Source: Ailurus styani
Taxonomy: Eukaryota; Chordata; Mammalia; Carnivora; Ailuridae
Assembly (NCBI GenBank): GCA_002007465.1
Contig: LNAC01000347.1
Coordinates: forward strand, 975,961-1,039,960
Direction of reading: 5' to 3'
Length of the DNA stretch: 64,000 nucleotides
The notes under the pieces: model-generated
Database searches by the model: none
What the model saw: the letters and a program-made list of their open reading frames with translations, nothing else
What the model was told of the DNA's origin: nothing
Made by a program: the position numbers and the translations under genes
Shown: in pieces, positions 9,130-20,465 of the stretch
Layout of the letters: every line of letters begins with the position of its first letter
Position numbering within the stretch: position 1 is the first letter of the stretch

Positions 9130-12056
9130 CTGCAAGGGAGACAAAAGTGAGGGAGAAAGTGAATACTGGTAAAGCGGGAAAGAAATCACACAGGAATAAA
9201 CAAAGGGAGGCACATTCACAGGGTGACAAAACATAGGCATTGCCAATTCTCAGAGTGCTGCTAGTCCGAAAAAGTAGTTTGGGGTAAGCTTGGATTTGTA
9301 AGCGCGTGAAATGTTATGGAAGAGAGTGATCGGTTTTTCACAATTTCTTTGAAGAATGAACCAAATAAGATAGATGAGACGGCAGAGGGGATTAAGTTTG
9401 ATACAAAGGACAATTTCTTAAGGTATATTTGATAGAGAATGGCCAAAGGAATCATGTAGGAATACGATTGCCATTAATCTGACTTAATGAAGTCTGCCTT
9501 TGAAGCAGCGAAGGCATCAAAATTTTATCTGACAACACAGTCATGGGATAGAGCTCTGAGCTGACATGAAGGGCTGGAGACAAAACCTTAAGCCCCTCTA
9601 TAACCAGAAGGGGCTTCCCTCTCTCCTCCAGCTGACTGAATGACTTGCTTTGACTGCTGAATTGATTTATTTCAACTATTCTTAGTAATGGGAGGAGAAG
9701 AAACATCAGTGAGGAGAATCTATAGTCACCACATAACTAAGGGTTTTTTGTTTTTTGCTTTTGCATAAAATCAAAGCACTAAAAACCATTCTGTATTTAA
9801 TCTTAATGGGTTCTAAATATTAGCTGTACTAAGAACATAGCAAATATAGGTCTGTTGGTGATATAGATCAACCCTGTCTGACTCAAAAAGGGGTGGAAAT
9901 ATCCAACATAACATTTCCTTCGCTGGATTTCAAACTATATTATCCCACTGCTAATATGACCAAAAGAAGGCACACAAATCCCAGTTAATTACTACTTATT
10001 TTCAACAGATCATCTCAATGGTAGATCCAGTAAAGAGAACTCAAGCATTAATCCCAAAGATAAATTTCTCTTTTTTTAAAAGTAACTTTCCAATAGACTT
10101 GGGGTATCATAAATAGTAGAATAATGAATAATGTGAGTGGGTTTTTGGTGTCAGTGACAATGAGACCTGGGTATTATGACAACGAGATCGAGATGGGTAT
10201 TATGGAGGAGAGGTGGTCCTGCCCTCTATCAGAGAAGTCTGTAGAATAAAATTTGAGAATCTTTGCACAATAGCCCTTCCAGATTTGATGGATAATTCTC
10301 AGTAAAATCATCCTCAAGGTGACTTAACTGGCAGTCCTTTGCATAAAAGTTAGAACAATACAGAGATTTTTATCGGGAGCCATTACGTACTGCAGATGCC
10401 AAGGTGAAGTGGATCGGTTGTAGTAATCCGAGGGCCTTCTGGAGTTCGTATTCCGGTTAAGGATATTTAGATTGACCTTCACGTGCTGAGGGAAGGTCTT
10501 GTCCTCAGTATTTGGGCATCCTGGATTTTGTGGAAATGCTATTCCTGCCTTCACAGTAGCCACCAGGCTCAGCAGCAGCAGCAATGCCTGGAACCGAATG
10601 GGAAAAAAGGAGAAGTAGGACACTGGATTAGCATGTGGTTTATGCTAACAAATTGTAAAGATTATTGTATTGCTAATCATGGAGAACATACTATGTTCCA
10701 GGGCAATCTATAATAAATTTTCGGATCTGTTCGATGAAAAACTGGTTAAATGACCAAAATAATGTTAAGACCGTGGAGTGTTTACTAGTCTTTTTTTTTT
10801 TTTTAAGATTTTTTTTTATTTATTTATTTGACACAGAGAGAGAGATCACAAGTAGGCAGAGAGGCAGGCAGAGAAACAGGGAGAGGAGGAAGCAGGCTCC
10901 CTGCTGAGCAGAGAGCCCGATGCGGGCCTCGATCCCAGGACGCTGAGATCATGACCTGAGCCGAAAGCAGAGGCTTTAACCCACTGAGCCACCCAGGCGC
11001 CCTATTTACTAGTCTTGAACATTCTTCTTTTGAATCAGGAAAGACACATATTTTACTGGTTGGCAGTAATTTTAGTAAAAATGGCAAGTCATCGATCTCT
11101 GTCCTAGCATTCTGTGAAACCCTATGTGAAGTCAAATGTTCACCTTAGAAGAAAGGGCTGTAGAAAGTGCATGTCATATCATATCAACGTTTATGTGAGA
11201 AATGCTGGGCAGACATTCGACACCAAACTGGCCCCCTCCCTTACGTTTTCTTATGTATATTTTCCAGTTTTTCTCAATTTACGTATATTGATTCTGTAAT
11301 CAATTAAGTTAAATATTTCAAAAATTAAAAGACCATCTACTCTAAACCATAGTTACACATATATCTATTGTAATAAGTAGGTTTGGTGTATTAGACTGTG
11401 TTATAATAGGGGCGCATTGGTGACTCAGTTGGTTAAGCATTTGACTTGATTTTGGCTCAGGTCATGATCTCGGGGTCATGAGACTGAGCCCTGCGTTGGG
11501 CTCCATGCTCAGCGGGAAGTCTGCTGGAGATTCTCTGCCTCTCCTTTTGGCCCCTCCCCAGCCCCCCAAATAAATAAATAAATCTTTAAAAAGAAGCCTG
11601 TGGTATAATAATAGAATAATGGAAAGGAAAGTCAGTACTGCAATTAATTAAATCCTCAAGGATAGTGTTCCATTTTATTATGGAATAAAGAAAAATGCTC
11701 CTGGAGAATTATATTAAATCCCCTGGACTCAGAAAAGCAGATTTTCAATGAGCATTCTTTCTCACTGCACAGCATCAGGTGACACTTCTCATGTGGGTTA
11801 GCCCCAATCTAGCTATCTTTCAGTTTTAATCTCCTCTTTCAAACTGATACGTATCAGCCCTTGAAAATGCTATAAATTGACGAGTATCTACCAAAGCCTT
11901 AGTATCCTAATCCTATGTATGCAGCATTCTTGGATCTCTATAGTTAGAATCCAGAATTTCATGCCTGCAGTCCGGAAATATTATCTAGTCCAAATCAACA
12001 AAAGCTTTGCACATTAGTGCAGGACTCACCACGGATGAAGTTATCACAGGAGCCAT
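8892..12056 (-). CDS. IL17A: Interleukin-17A precursor, three coding exons (12030-12056, 10391-10587, 8892-9129)
   Basis: IL-17A is the secreted Th17 cytokine. It acts as a disulfide-linked homodimer, or as a heterodimer with IL-17F, on the IL17RA/IL17RC receptor. The exons of 27, 197 and 238 nt join to 462 nt, which is 153 residues plus a TAA stop; human IL17A has 155. Splice sites are canonical: donors GTGAGT and GTACGT, acceptors TTCCAG and TTGCAG. A leucine-rich signal peptide covers about residues 1-23 and ends in VKA. An N-glycosylation sequon (NRS) lies at residue 66. Six cysteines at 33, 92, 97, 127, 142 and 144 match the cystine-knot-like IL-17 pattern, and the GCTCVTPIV end is diagnostic. 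IL-17A, not IL-17F, is supported by 'YYNRSTSPW', '[18 protein letters not shown]' and the C-terminus. No frameshift or internal stop was seen. Confidence 0.97.
9130..10390 (-). other. IL17A intron 2
   Basis: The intron is bounded by GTACGT and the acceptor CTTGCAG. It holds unique AT-rich sequence with no CanSINE and no other gene signal. Confidence 0.85.
10391..10587 (-). CDS. IL17A: IL17A coding exon 2 (signal peptide end, N-terminal half)
   Basis: The exon starts after the acceptor TTCCAG at 10588 with GCATTG and encodes [15 protein letters not shown] followed by the mature N-terminus. It ends in phase 2 at CTGCA before the donor GTACGT (10390-10385). It carries Cys33 and the NRS glycosylation site at residue 66. 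The 197-nt length and the split codon at the His of 'WHLH' fit the family gene structure. Confidence 0.95.
10793..11002 (-). mobile_element. CanSINE in IL17A intron 1
   Basis: Minus-oriented young copy, sense to IL17A, flanked by TTTACTAGTCTT-type duplications (before about 10793 and after 11002). Confidence 0.92.
11409..11593 (+). mobile_element. CanSINE in IL17A intron 1
   Basis: Plus-oriented diverged copy ('ggggcgcattggtgactcag'), antisense to IL17A, with TATAATAG-like flanks. Confidence 0.88.
12030..12056 (-). CDS. IL17A: IL17A coding exon 1 (start codon, MAPVITSSV)
   Basis: The 27-nt coding part begins with ATG at 12056 and ends at 12030, followed by the donor GTGAGT (12029-12024). 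It gives nine residues and ends in phase 0, like the short first coding exon of human IL17A. It is too short to show as an open reading frame on its own. The 5' leader just upstream (12057 to about 12105) resembles the known IL17A leader, and the TATA box lies about 82 bp upstream of the ATG. This is preferred over the ATG upstream of exon 2 because the signal peptide then reads straight into the leucine run. Confidence 0.9.
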
Positions 12057-12137
12057 TGTAGTTTCTCCCAGCTGACTGGAGATGGATCAGCTTGTGCTTG
12101 CTTCAAGATGGACAGAGTGTAGCACTATCTTGTCCCT

Positions 12138-12144
12138 TTTTATA
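12138..12144 (-). promoter_or_regulatory. IL17A TATA box
   Basis: TATAAAA reads on the minus strand at 12144-12138, followed by AGGG. Placing the start site about 30 bp downstream (near 12105-12110) gives a 5' leader of about 50 nt, similar to the short leader of human IL17A. Confidence 0.85.
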
Positions 12145-12158
12145 CCACTTTGCGCCTC

Positions 12159-12290
12159 TGTGGTCACTTACGTTGATGTGTTGAAGTGGGTTCAGAGAAT
12201 GACACCATTTAAACGTTCCATCCTCAAATGAGGTCAAAAAAGAACTTCCTCTTCGTGACGTATCTACCTCCGAAGTAAAGTGGAAAGGGC
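12159..12290 (-). promoter_or_regulatory. IL17A proximal promoter: ROR/CRE-like, RUNX and NFAT motifs
   Basis: Plus-strand AAATGAGGTCA (12226-12236) matches the ROR element WAWNTRGGTCA with one mismatch. Its last eight bases, TGAGGTCA, also resemble a cAMP-response element. TGTGGT (12159-12164) is a RUNX core, TGACGTAT (12256-12263) is another CRE-like site, and TGGAAA (12281-12286) is an NFAT core. ROR-gamma-t, RUNX1, NFAT and CREM/CREB are known regulators of IL17A. The sites are seen in the sequence; occupancy is inferred. Confidence 0.65.
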
Positions 12291-14837
12291 AGAAATTCAT
12301 GTTTTAGAAGACTATGTCCTTTCTTCTAACCTAACATGTTACCAAGCAACTTGTTAACACGTGCCATTCTTCAGGAGGAGTGAGATGGAAATGAGGGAGT
12401 GAGGGGATATGGCCAGACAAAGGAAGGAATTGAGAACAAAGACAGAGACTGGAGCAAGCTGATGGAAGTCGGGAAATGGAGGGAAATGGAGAGTAGGGAA
12501 TAACAAGAAGGGAGGAAAGAGCAGGGATAATGGTTCTTTCTTTTCTCTCCACCCTAAATGAGAAGAACTTGGAATTCAGGTCCTTGAGAATAGCTCGCCC
12601 TCAGGTACACTGAGGACTAGCACAAGGATGATAAAAATAAGGGGACAGGGGATACAGATGTGGCTGGTCACACGTCATCCTCTCTCTGCCCCTCTCCCTG
12701 GTGAGGTGGATGATGGCTCCTAGGTCCTTTCAGCTGGTATGTCGTATTATACCTGATAACACAGGCAGGCTGACTAGCAGTTCTGATAGAAGCCTTGGGG
12801 TGTGTAAGACACCTGCTGGATCTTGGGCCTGTTTGTCCTGCAGTACATTCCTCCTTGCCCTGCTCTATTTTGTGCCTTAGAGGACTTCCCCCAAAGCCTG
12901 CTTTCTCAGACTCTTCCATTAACCGACTTCCAGCTAGGTTCAGCCAAAAGGAAATTGGAGGGCAGAAGAGTGGGAATTGGGAGGAGAGGAGAAAGATCAA
13001 AGGGTGTCCTTACTCTTTGTCCTGGAGCAGTGCTTGCTCTTTTTATCCCTCCAGGTTTGGGATGGTAGTAGCCTCTGATGTCAGTCTAAATCCCTCTGGT
13101 AACCTCCTCCTTGCCTTAAATTTTCTCTATTGCAAATGCCTGAAGTCACTTCTCTTTTCTTGGCTAGACCCTGACTAATCAGCGAGGGAGGCCAGGAGCA
13201 GCTGATCTCAGTGGCAGTGCAGTGGTAGATGAACTTGGTAGGTGAAGCAGATACAGATGGAAGAGGAGGTAAGATACAACATCTCCCGATTTCCCTAGTT
13301 CTGGTGTTGATATTACCATCTACCCTTGAAGACACAGATTGTTTTTGTGTTGCTGGTTTCTCTCTGGTTCACAAGCATTTGCACATGTTCCTAGTGCATT
13401 GCATGTTATTTGTTTACATACCTGATTTTCCTGCTAGACTGTGAGCTATCTGGAGACAGGTCGCCATCTTATTTGTCTTTATATCAGCTAACATGGTGTC
13501 TGGTAAACAGTAAGTGCTCAGTATTTTGACTGATTGAGAGTACGGATGTTATTTGGTTAGCTCAGAATCTTGAATATTCTTTTTGGGACCCAGTTGTATT
13601 CCAATAACCATTTTGAGCTAATGCCTCGACTCTCCACCCTGATCCTTTTGTCGTATAACAATGTTATGGCTGATTTTGGACCATCTCAGAGTGGAGAATT
13701 TCTTGCTTTTTGCTTTCTGGCAAGGATGAGGTGGAGGAGAATGTGCTTGCTGCCAATTCTTTTGGTTGACGACCAAGGGGGGAAGGCTGAGTCTAGTTGT
13801 TCTCCTTGTTGCCTGCCTCCTATACCAGTGAAATCCAGCCTGTGTGCCAGCTTCTGAAATGTCAACCCTTAAAGTAAGAGTGGGGAAACATGGTGGGTTT
13901 TCACAAGGGTGTAAAAATGATTATTTTGAAGTGGTGGTCAGAGTGGGGTGTGCCCAGCCTTGAGTAGGACTGGTTTCCCAGAGGCACATCTGAGCTGGAA
14001 GCCTGTGCCTCCTAGAAGAATGGTCAGATGCACAAAGGAGGTGTGAAGAGTGGGGAGGCTCTTCCTTGGTATTTGTCTACAGAGGCAGCTGGCTCAGGTT
14101 TGAGTATGTGTTGAGACGGGGTGGGGAGGGTTGAGGAATTGAGAATTAGGATGCTGGATTGAGAATTAGGATGCCTGGGACACTGGACAAGAAGGCACTT
14201 TTGTGTTCATTTTGGTCTGCCATTAACTACCCATGCCTTTGGGTACCTCATGTCCTTGAGGCTCAGTTTCTCTCATGATAGAATGAGTTTTTGCATCAGG
14301 TAATCTTTGATTATTTATGAATTTTCAAAAAAAATAATGGGAGAACAAATAGGAGTAGCAAATTATGGGTGATTATTTTGCTTTGTGATTTTCCTCAGGT
14401 TTCTCACTCTTGCTTCTTTGAGGGCTTGGAAAACACATCTGTAAGACACGGGAAAGTACACATTGGGAGTTGGGACTTGGGCAAGGAGACCATCAGCTGC
14501 TGGAGACTGGGAAATATTCCTGGGAGCCAAAATACTGGCTGCATTTGGGGGATGATACTGGTGAAATGTCTATGGGCTTCTTGACGGAGGGAAAGGATTT
14601 TGAAGCCTCCTTGACATTATTAAGACACCAAACTTTATTCCTTTCTACATATAACAAAGAACAATGTGAGAGATAGAAGAAAATTTTCTTCCCTTTGCAT
14701 TCAGGAGAGAGTATTGTGGAGTCTTTTGTCTTGATGTAGTGGAAAATTAAGACTGTCATTAAAAAATATGATCAATAAATAAGCTAATTTTGAAAAAAAT
14801 CTTGCTTGGGTGGTGAAGTTACCATTGAAATACTATT
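12291..14837. other. IL17A upstream intergenic DNA
   Basis: No gene is supported. An L2-type 3' end appears at about 13430-13535 ('ggtgtctggtaaacagtaag'). A 20-bp-period tandem duplication (attgagaattaggatgc at 14138-14154 and 14158-14174) is present. The region near 12350-12560 is purine-rich. Confidence 0.5.
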
Positions 14838-14965
14838 GTTCCTTCCCTCCCTCCCTCCTTCCCTTTCTTTCTTTCTTTCTTTCTCCCTTTCCCTTCCTTC
14901 CTTCCTTCCTTCCTTCCTTCCTTCCTTCCTTCCTTCCTTCCTTCCTTCCTTCCTTCCTTCCTTCC
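14838..14965 (+). repeat. (TTCC)n microsatellite
   Basis: Long TTCC/TTTC repeat, nearly pure (TTCC)n from about 14893 to 14965. Confidence 0.95.
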
Positions 14966-15110
14966 GAGTATAGTTGACACGTGTTACATTACTTTCAGGT
15001 GTATAACATAGTGACTCTACAAGTTTACATAAGTTTATATGTCATGTTATGCTCACCACATGAGATCACTTGTTGTGATACTGATTTTAACTTCTATCCT
15101 ACAGCCTTTT
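14966..15110 (-). mobile_element. L1 3' fragment (antisense)
   Basis: 'agttgacacgtgttacatta' and 'ttcaggtgtataacatagtg' are antisense L1 3' end wording. The fragment is short. Confidence 0.65.
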
Positions 15111-15327
15111 TAAATAAAAAATAACAATAGTCTGTCTCAGTATAGGAGGCGGCACTATGCCATCATTAGTGAATAGTGTGTATTATCATTTAAAGGCAAT
15201 GGCTATAAAAAGACATGCATGCCATTTTATTTAATGCAATGCACATCAACAGCAAGACTACTTTTCTCTTGATTTTGATCTAATAGAAGGAAATAGTAGC
15301 TGCAGAGTCCTTTTGAGTTTTATTTAT

Positions 15328-15522
15328 TTTTTTAAAAGATTTTATTTATTTATTTGACAGAGAGGTGGAGCAGCTGGCGGAGGGAGAGGGAGAAGCAGCC
15401 AGAGAGGGAGGGGCAGACTCCTTGTTGAGCAGAGAGCCTGATACAGGCCTCGATCCCAGGACCCTGGAATCATGCCCTGAGCCAAAGGCAGACACTTGAT
15501 CAACCAAGCCACCCAGGTGTCC
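15328..15522 (-). mobile_element. CanSINE
   Basis: Minus-oriented copy with TTGAGTTTTA(A/T)T flanks (about 15313 and 15529). Confidence 0.9.
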
Positions 15523-16680
15523 TTCCTCTTGAGTTTTAATTCTGGATGCCGATGCTTTAAAAATGGGCTAGCATACAGCAAGCAACATCAGACACTTTAA
15601 ATGAAGATACGATATTAAGGGAGGAGAATGTTTGTAATAGTCATTTGGAAGGCCTTGGAGAATTGCCAAAGTCAGGATTTAATCGAGACTCAGATTTACA
15701 TTCAATTTATCAAGATCTAGATCATCTACCCCCAACTTCAAAATGTTAATGGTGTCATGTACCATAGGCTCAGCTTTGACGTTCAAACTGTTGTCTTGTG
15801 AGAAGCAGGATTTACTCTACATGAAATTAACATGATTTATGAAATAGGAAATATCAATCTTAATGTCAGCCTGATAGTATCATTGTTCCTCTCCAGCATT
15901 ACACTGTTAGGTATTCACAACGGTCTGTGTTCCTGAGGGCCATCCTGAACAATGGATTGTTGGGTGGGAATACTGCAGGGGTAGGGAGAGGCTTCCTCTG
16001 GGATCCCTGGTGAAGGAATTTCTCCTCCCTAGATGACATGGTGGATTGAAGGAACGATTGACAATGAGGATATCTGAACAGGGTGATTGTTAATGGGCTG
16101 GTGAGGGCTGAGAGATAAGAGGCAGAATCCTCTTCAACATTCGGATTCTGTTTTTTCACCATTGGTCGGTTCAGTTCTTGGTGGGTTGTTCTTTCCTGAC
16201 GAAGACCTGTGTGAACAGCTGCTTTGAGTAAACTTATTTTCATCTACTTTTGGTTTTTGATGCTACTCCCTCTGTAGTCCAGACCAGACTATTTTTTTAT
16301 CTGATGAAACCAGATAATAAAACTGTTTTAGCGTCTTTAAAAACCTGTATGGTCAAAAGAACAGTGAACCTCCATTACATTATCCATGTGAGATATTTGA
16401 TTCTGTTCCTGGTTACTTCCAAATGGTGCACAATGACTTTATCATGTATCTCATAAAAGAGGCTTGCTCTTTGCACATCTTTTCCAGCCTCAAAGCACTG
16501 AGATGATGCCTGGAAGCTCTGTAAAAGACCAAGCCATGCAAGAAAGAAGATACCTCACATCACGTCATCTTAAAACAACCGCAATCTATCAGTGTTTCCC
16601 CAATCCCTACATTAAAATCTACAATCACACAGATCACATAAGTGTGTCAATTTCTCCTATTAGTAATAACTACTAACCTC
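15523..16680. other. Intergenic, nothing recognised
   Basis: Unique-looking sequence between the SINE and the CNS2-like segment. Open frames of up to about 115 codons have no known match. Confidence 0.45.
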
Positions 16681-16742
16681 ATGGAAACCAAGCCTCTTCC
16701 TTAGGTGGGTTTCTCACCAGTCTTTTACTGAAACACTGATTT

Positions 16743-17306
16743 AAAGTGGGTCAGGAAACTTTCCATTTCTTTGGCGAACAAATACATTTAGAATTCTGTA
16801 ACTATACATTAGTAGGCACATGCAAATTTGTTTTACGGTGGCCTTCCCTTTGGTAATGCTGACTTCATCTTATACCTTGAGAATCAAGGTCAGCAAATGA
16901 CTGAAGTTTCAAGTCTAAACGGATGTCACTGAAAAGTAAGGTCTAAAATTAAACAAGCAACACAAACCGCACACTTAGGGTAGGCTACCAAGATTGCACC
17001 TTTATTTTCTTTTCAGAAGCTAATGTGATTTAGAGACAACCACAGAATGTGGAAAGGAAAGATACAACATATAAATTGCTATTTGGCTTTTCTTCTCTAG
17101 GTGATACAATACAGAGCATGGTATGGCGCCATGGTGGCTCCCTGCCTTGGAAATACAGTAGAATCAATAGATGATAATGCTGTATTCCTTATTCCAAAAT
17201 CCTCTGAAGAATTCGAGATAATTTGTAACAAAAATTCAGGTAATAAAGTAGAGAAAAATATAAATCAGGCCCAGGGAACGCAGATTCAAACGTCAAGTTC
17301 CAGGAA
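16743..17306. promoter_or_regulatory. Candidate IL17A upstream enhancer (CNS2-like)
   Basis: About 4.6 kb upstream of the IL17A start, AAAGTGGGTCA (16743-16753) is a perfect ROR element. AATCAAGGTCA (16882-16892) is a one-mismatch ROR element, AACCACA (17038-17044) a RUNX core and TTCCAGGAA (17298-17306) a STAT-type palindrome. The sequence here is not a recognisable repeat. The Th17 enhancer CNS2, with two ROR elements, is known about 5 kb upstream of mouse Il17a, so position and content agree. The boundaries are set by the motifs and are not measured. Confidence 0.55.
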
Positions 17307-17500
17307 AAGAAAACCCAAATTCACGGTCCATAAGTCCTAACAAACCCAGTATAATTACTCAGTTGAGTTTTACATTTGCTTCTGAGCTTCCTGGCAGCTA
17401 ACTTAAAAAAGTAGTTATGCTCTGTTACGTAGTTCTCATTATGAGAAAGGAAGAGGCTTGCTAATTTCTTAAAGGAGATGGAGTTTTTCCTATCGTTACA

Positions 17501-17694
17501 TTTTTAAAAAAAGATTTTATTTATTTATTTGAGAGAGAGAGAGAGAGTTAGCAAGAGAGAGCACGAGCAGTGGGGAGAGAGAAGGAGGTTCCGCACTGAG
17601 CAGGGACCCCGATGTGGGGCTTGATCCCAGGACCCTAGGATCCTGACCTGAGCCAAAGGCAGATGTTTAACCGACTGAGCCACCCAGGGGCCCC
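17501..17694 (-). mobile_element. CanSINE
   Basis: Minus-oriented older copy with ATCGTTACAT / ATTGTTACAT flanks. Confidence 0.9.
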
Positions 17695-18500
17695 TTATTG
17701 TTACATATTAAAGGGAAATTTCCATCTGGGGCTTATAAAGGGCCCTTGTTTAGTATCTTGGTTAAGGACAAGTTTTTGACATCAGACGTTCCCTAATCAG
17801 ATTTCAGCTCCACGTTAGTAGCTGTGTGTCCTTGGGAAAATAAAACATGGCTCATAAAGGGTGGTGAGGAATGAATTAGATAATATTTTTGGAGTAATAT
17901 ATATGTGTATTAAATGCTCACTGAATATTGGTAAAATGTTAACTTTTGTCAGAATGTCAGGGCATGAGACTGTCAGATTTGGTCAAACATTTTTGAGAAA
18001 AAAGTCATTGGTTCTGAGGGATGCTAATTGTCTGATCATTTGAATGTCTACTCTGTGAGGAAGTAGGGGAATTTCTTCCGTAATGGTCTGGATGAAATAG
18101 CCATTCATTCAACAAATATTTCTTGAGTACTTGTTACATGCCAGGCACTGTGCTGAGCTCTAGGGATACAGCAGGGTAGGAGGGGCTGATGTCCAGGGTA
18201 ATCCAGATCCTGTATTCATATTCTGTGCTTACCAAACTATTTGCTAATAATAACGTAGCCTTCTTAGGTACTTAGATAACCTGGAAGCCAGTGCCCTGGG
18301 TAGTAGATACAGGCATTCTGATTAGTACAAAGGAATAGTTCTCACTGCAAATTATTAATTTGTCCTTCCGGTTTATATATTGTATTGACAATAAAGGAAT
18401 TTCAAGGTTTACATTTATTGTATTGAACTTAACTCAGAGCTGCCATCCCATATATATTTATATATTTTCTATCTATCTATCCATCTATCATCATACACCT

Positions 18501-18540
<40 letters not shown>

Positions 18541-19254
18541 TTTTCAGACCACGAAAGTGATATATGCTCATTTGTTATACAGAATAGTGGGGTGGGGGAA
18601 GGAAGAAAAGCAAAAAGAAGAAAACAAAATTAATCCATAATCCTAATTCTTAGAAATAAGCTTTTGGAGTATACTGGTCCTACAATTTTACAAAATTGTG
18701 ACCCTTTAAAGTGTATTGTTCTAGTTTTTAAAAATACATTTAAGAAATTATAAATATTTAATGAAATTGGGTCATGTTATAATACTGTTTTGTAACCTGT
18801 TTTCTTACCTCACAATGTATTCTAAACATATTGTCCTCGTAAGCTTCTTTTTGTGCGTGTGTTTGAAACAGATTGGCCACCTAACCTCCTGAGAAATGAG
18901 GCAACAGCAGACCATTTAACCAACTGCTGATTGTTGAATATTTAAGCAGCTTCTAAGTTTTAATTATGTTTTGGACTTCTCTATATCATCCCCCCATAGC
19001 AGGGACAACCTACTACCTGGGTGCTCAGGTAGAATTCCCGTGGAGTTCTCCACTTCCGAAGTCACTGATTTTGGCTGACGAGCAATGTTACCAAGATGTA
19101 AAAGCAAAGAGAGAGAAAGACTGACAGGGTTACATAAGCTTGGTTGCGAAAGTAGGGTGACCTTTGTGTATTCCTAATGCCAGCAAGTTATAATTGTTTT
19201 TGATGATGGCTTGACTCAGAAGGAAGCAAGCCCAAATGAAGACTTAAAAAACAA
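17695..19254. other. Intergenic with ancient LINE traces
   Basis: 'attcaacaaatatttcttgag' to 'gccaggcactgtgctgagc' (18100-18165) is an old LINE-type 3' end. About 18630-18990 resembles decayed antisense L1. No gene was seen. Confidence 0.5.
18504..18535 (+). repeat. (CA)n microsatellite
   Basis: About 15 uninterrupted AC units, preceded by TCTA/TCCA repeats. Confidence 0.95.
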
Positions 19255-19457
19255 GGGGCACCTGGGTGTCTCAGTTGGTTAAGCGTCTGCCTTCGGCTCA
19301 GGTCATGATCCTGGAGTTCCAGGATTGAGTCCCATATCGGGCTCCCTGCTCTGGCAGTCTGCTTCTCCCTCTGACCCTCCCCCCTCTCATGCTCTCTCTC
19401 TCATTCTCTCTCTTTCAAATAAATAAATAAAATCTTTAAAACAAAACAAAACAAAAA
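19255..19457 (+). mobile_element. CanSINE
   Basis: Plus-oriented copy ending in (AAAT)n and an ACAAA-repeat tail. Confidence 0.92.
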
Positions 19458-19893
19458 CAGCTTAGTGACAAGGCCCAACAGGACAGGTTCAGAGAACAAA
19501 GCTTTCTCTGTAGTTAGAGTAGTATGAAAAGTGTAATGATAATGGGACGCATTCACTCTTTTAATGGTATGGCAGATAAAACATTACATGAAAGGATTTA
19601 TTTGCCTAGGCATCACTGAGTTGCAATTTTCTGACTTGTACTTTCCCATGCTGGAGAAAGGAGTGAATATTTGGGGTCAGAATACTTCCTTACCAATTTT
19701 GCTTGATAAAATAAATAGAAATTGTGTTGATGTTAACAGCTTTATTAAGGAGAATAAGCTATCCTGTCCATAAGAACATGAATTTAATGGATGGTAATCT
19801 ATTCACAGATAGATGACAATCAAATATAATAATAAAAATAATGTTAAGGATAAACTGGCAGAAATCTATAAAGCTTCTTAAAAATCCTAGGTA
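19458..19893. other. Intergenic, nothing recognised
   Basis: AT-rich spacer between two SINEs. Confidence 0.5.
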
Positions 19894-20092
19894 GGGGTGC
19901 CTGGGTGGCTCAGTCTGTTAAGTGTCTGCCTTCAGCTCAGGTCATGATCCTGGGGTCCTGGGATTGAGCCCCATGTGAGGCTCTCTGCTCAGTGGGAAGC
20001 CTGTTTCTCTCTCTCCTACTCCCACTGCTTGTGTTCCCTCTCTCCGTGTCTCTCTCTTTCTGTCAAATAAATGAATGGAATCTTTAAAAAAA
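19894..20092 (+). mobile_element. CanSINE
   Basis: Plus-oriented copy flanked by AAAATCCTAGG on both sides. Confidence 0.92.
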
Positions 20093-20289
20093 ATCCTAGG
20101 CAATATTATTACAAAGGCAATAGCCATTAAAAACATCACCAAAAATAATGACAACAGAAAGACCTATAAGTATGAAAAACAGTGCCCTAACATATGGTAG
20201 GTGTCAAATGAATGTCAATGATACACATTTTGTAATATCATGCAAGACTTTTTTTGGTATTTATCTATTCATTTATTTTATTTAATTTC

Positions 20290-20450
20290 AAAAATAACCT
20301 ATGGGATATTATTATCCAAATTTACAGAAAAGAGAACTAAGTTTTGGTGGGTTCAGCAACTAGTTCAAAGTCACCTATTCTGCAGGTGGTGGGCCTGAGG
20401 TGGGTCACAGATAGGGCTGGTTCTCAAGTCTGTGGTCTCTTCACTGTGAC
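20290..20450 (-). repeat. MIR-type SINE (antisense)
   Basis: 'tattatccaaatttacagaaa' in part and 'agttcaaagtcacc' match the antisense MIR core and tail. Confidence 0.6.
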
Positions 20451-20465
20451 AAACTGAAAACACTG

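Larger units (their letters stand above)
10588..12029 (-). other. IL17A intron 1 (contains two inverted CanSINEs)
   Basis: The intron is bounded by the donor GTGAGT and the acceptor TTCCAG. It contains a minus-oriented CanSINE at 10793-11002 and a plus-oriented one at 11409-11593. In the IL17A pre-mRNA the first is sense and the second antisense, so they could pair. Confidence 0.85.

Noticed and set aside
14838..14965. Regularly spaced repeats resembling a CRISPR array
   Set aside because: This is a simple TTCC microsatellite in a mammalian genome with no spacers.
17101..17340. 79-codon open frame preceded by an acceptor-like 'cttctctag'
   Set aside because: It resembles no known protein, has no partner exon, and lies in the likely IL17A enhancer segment.
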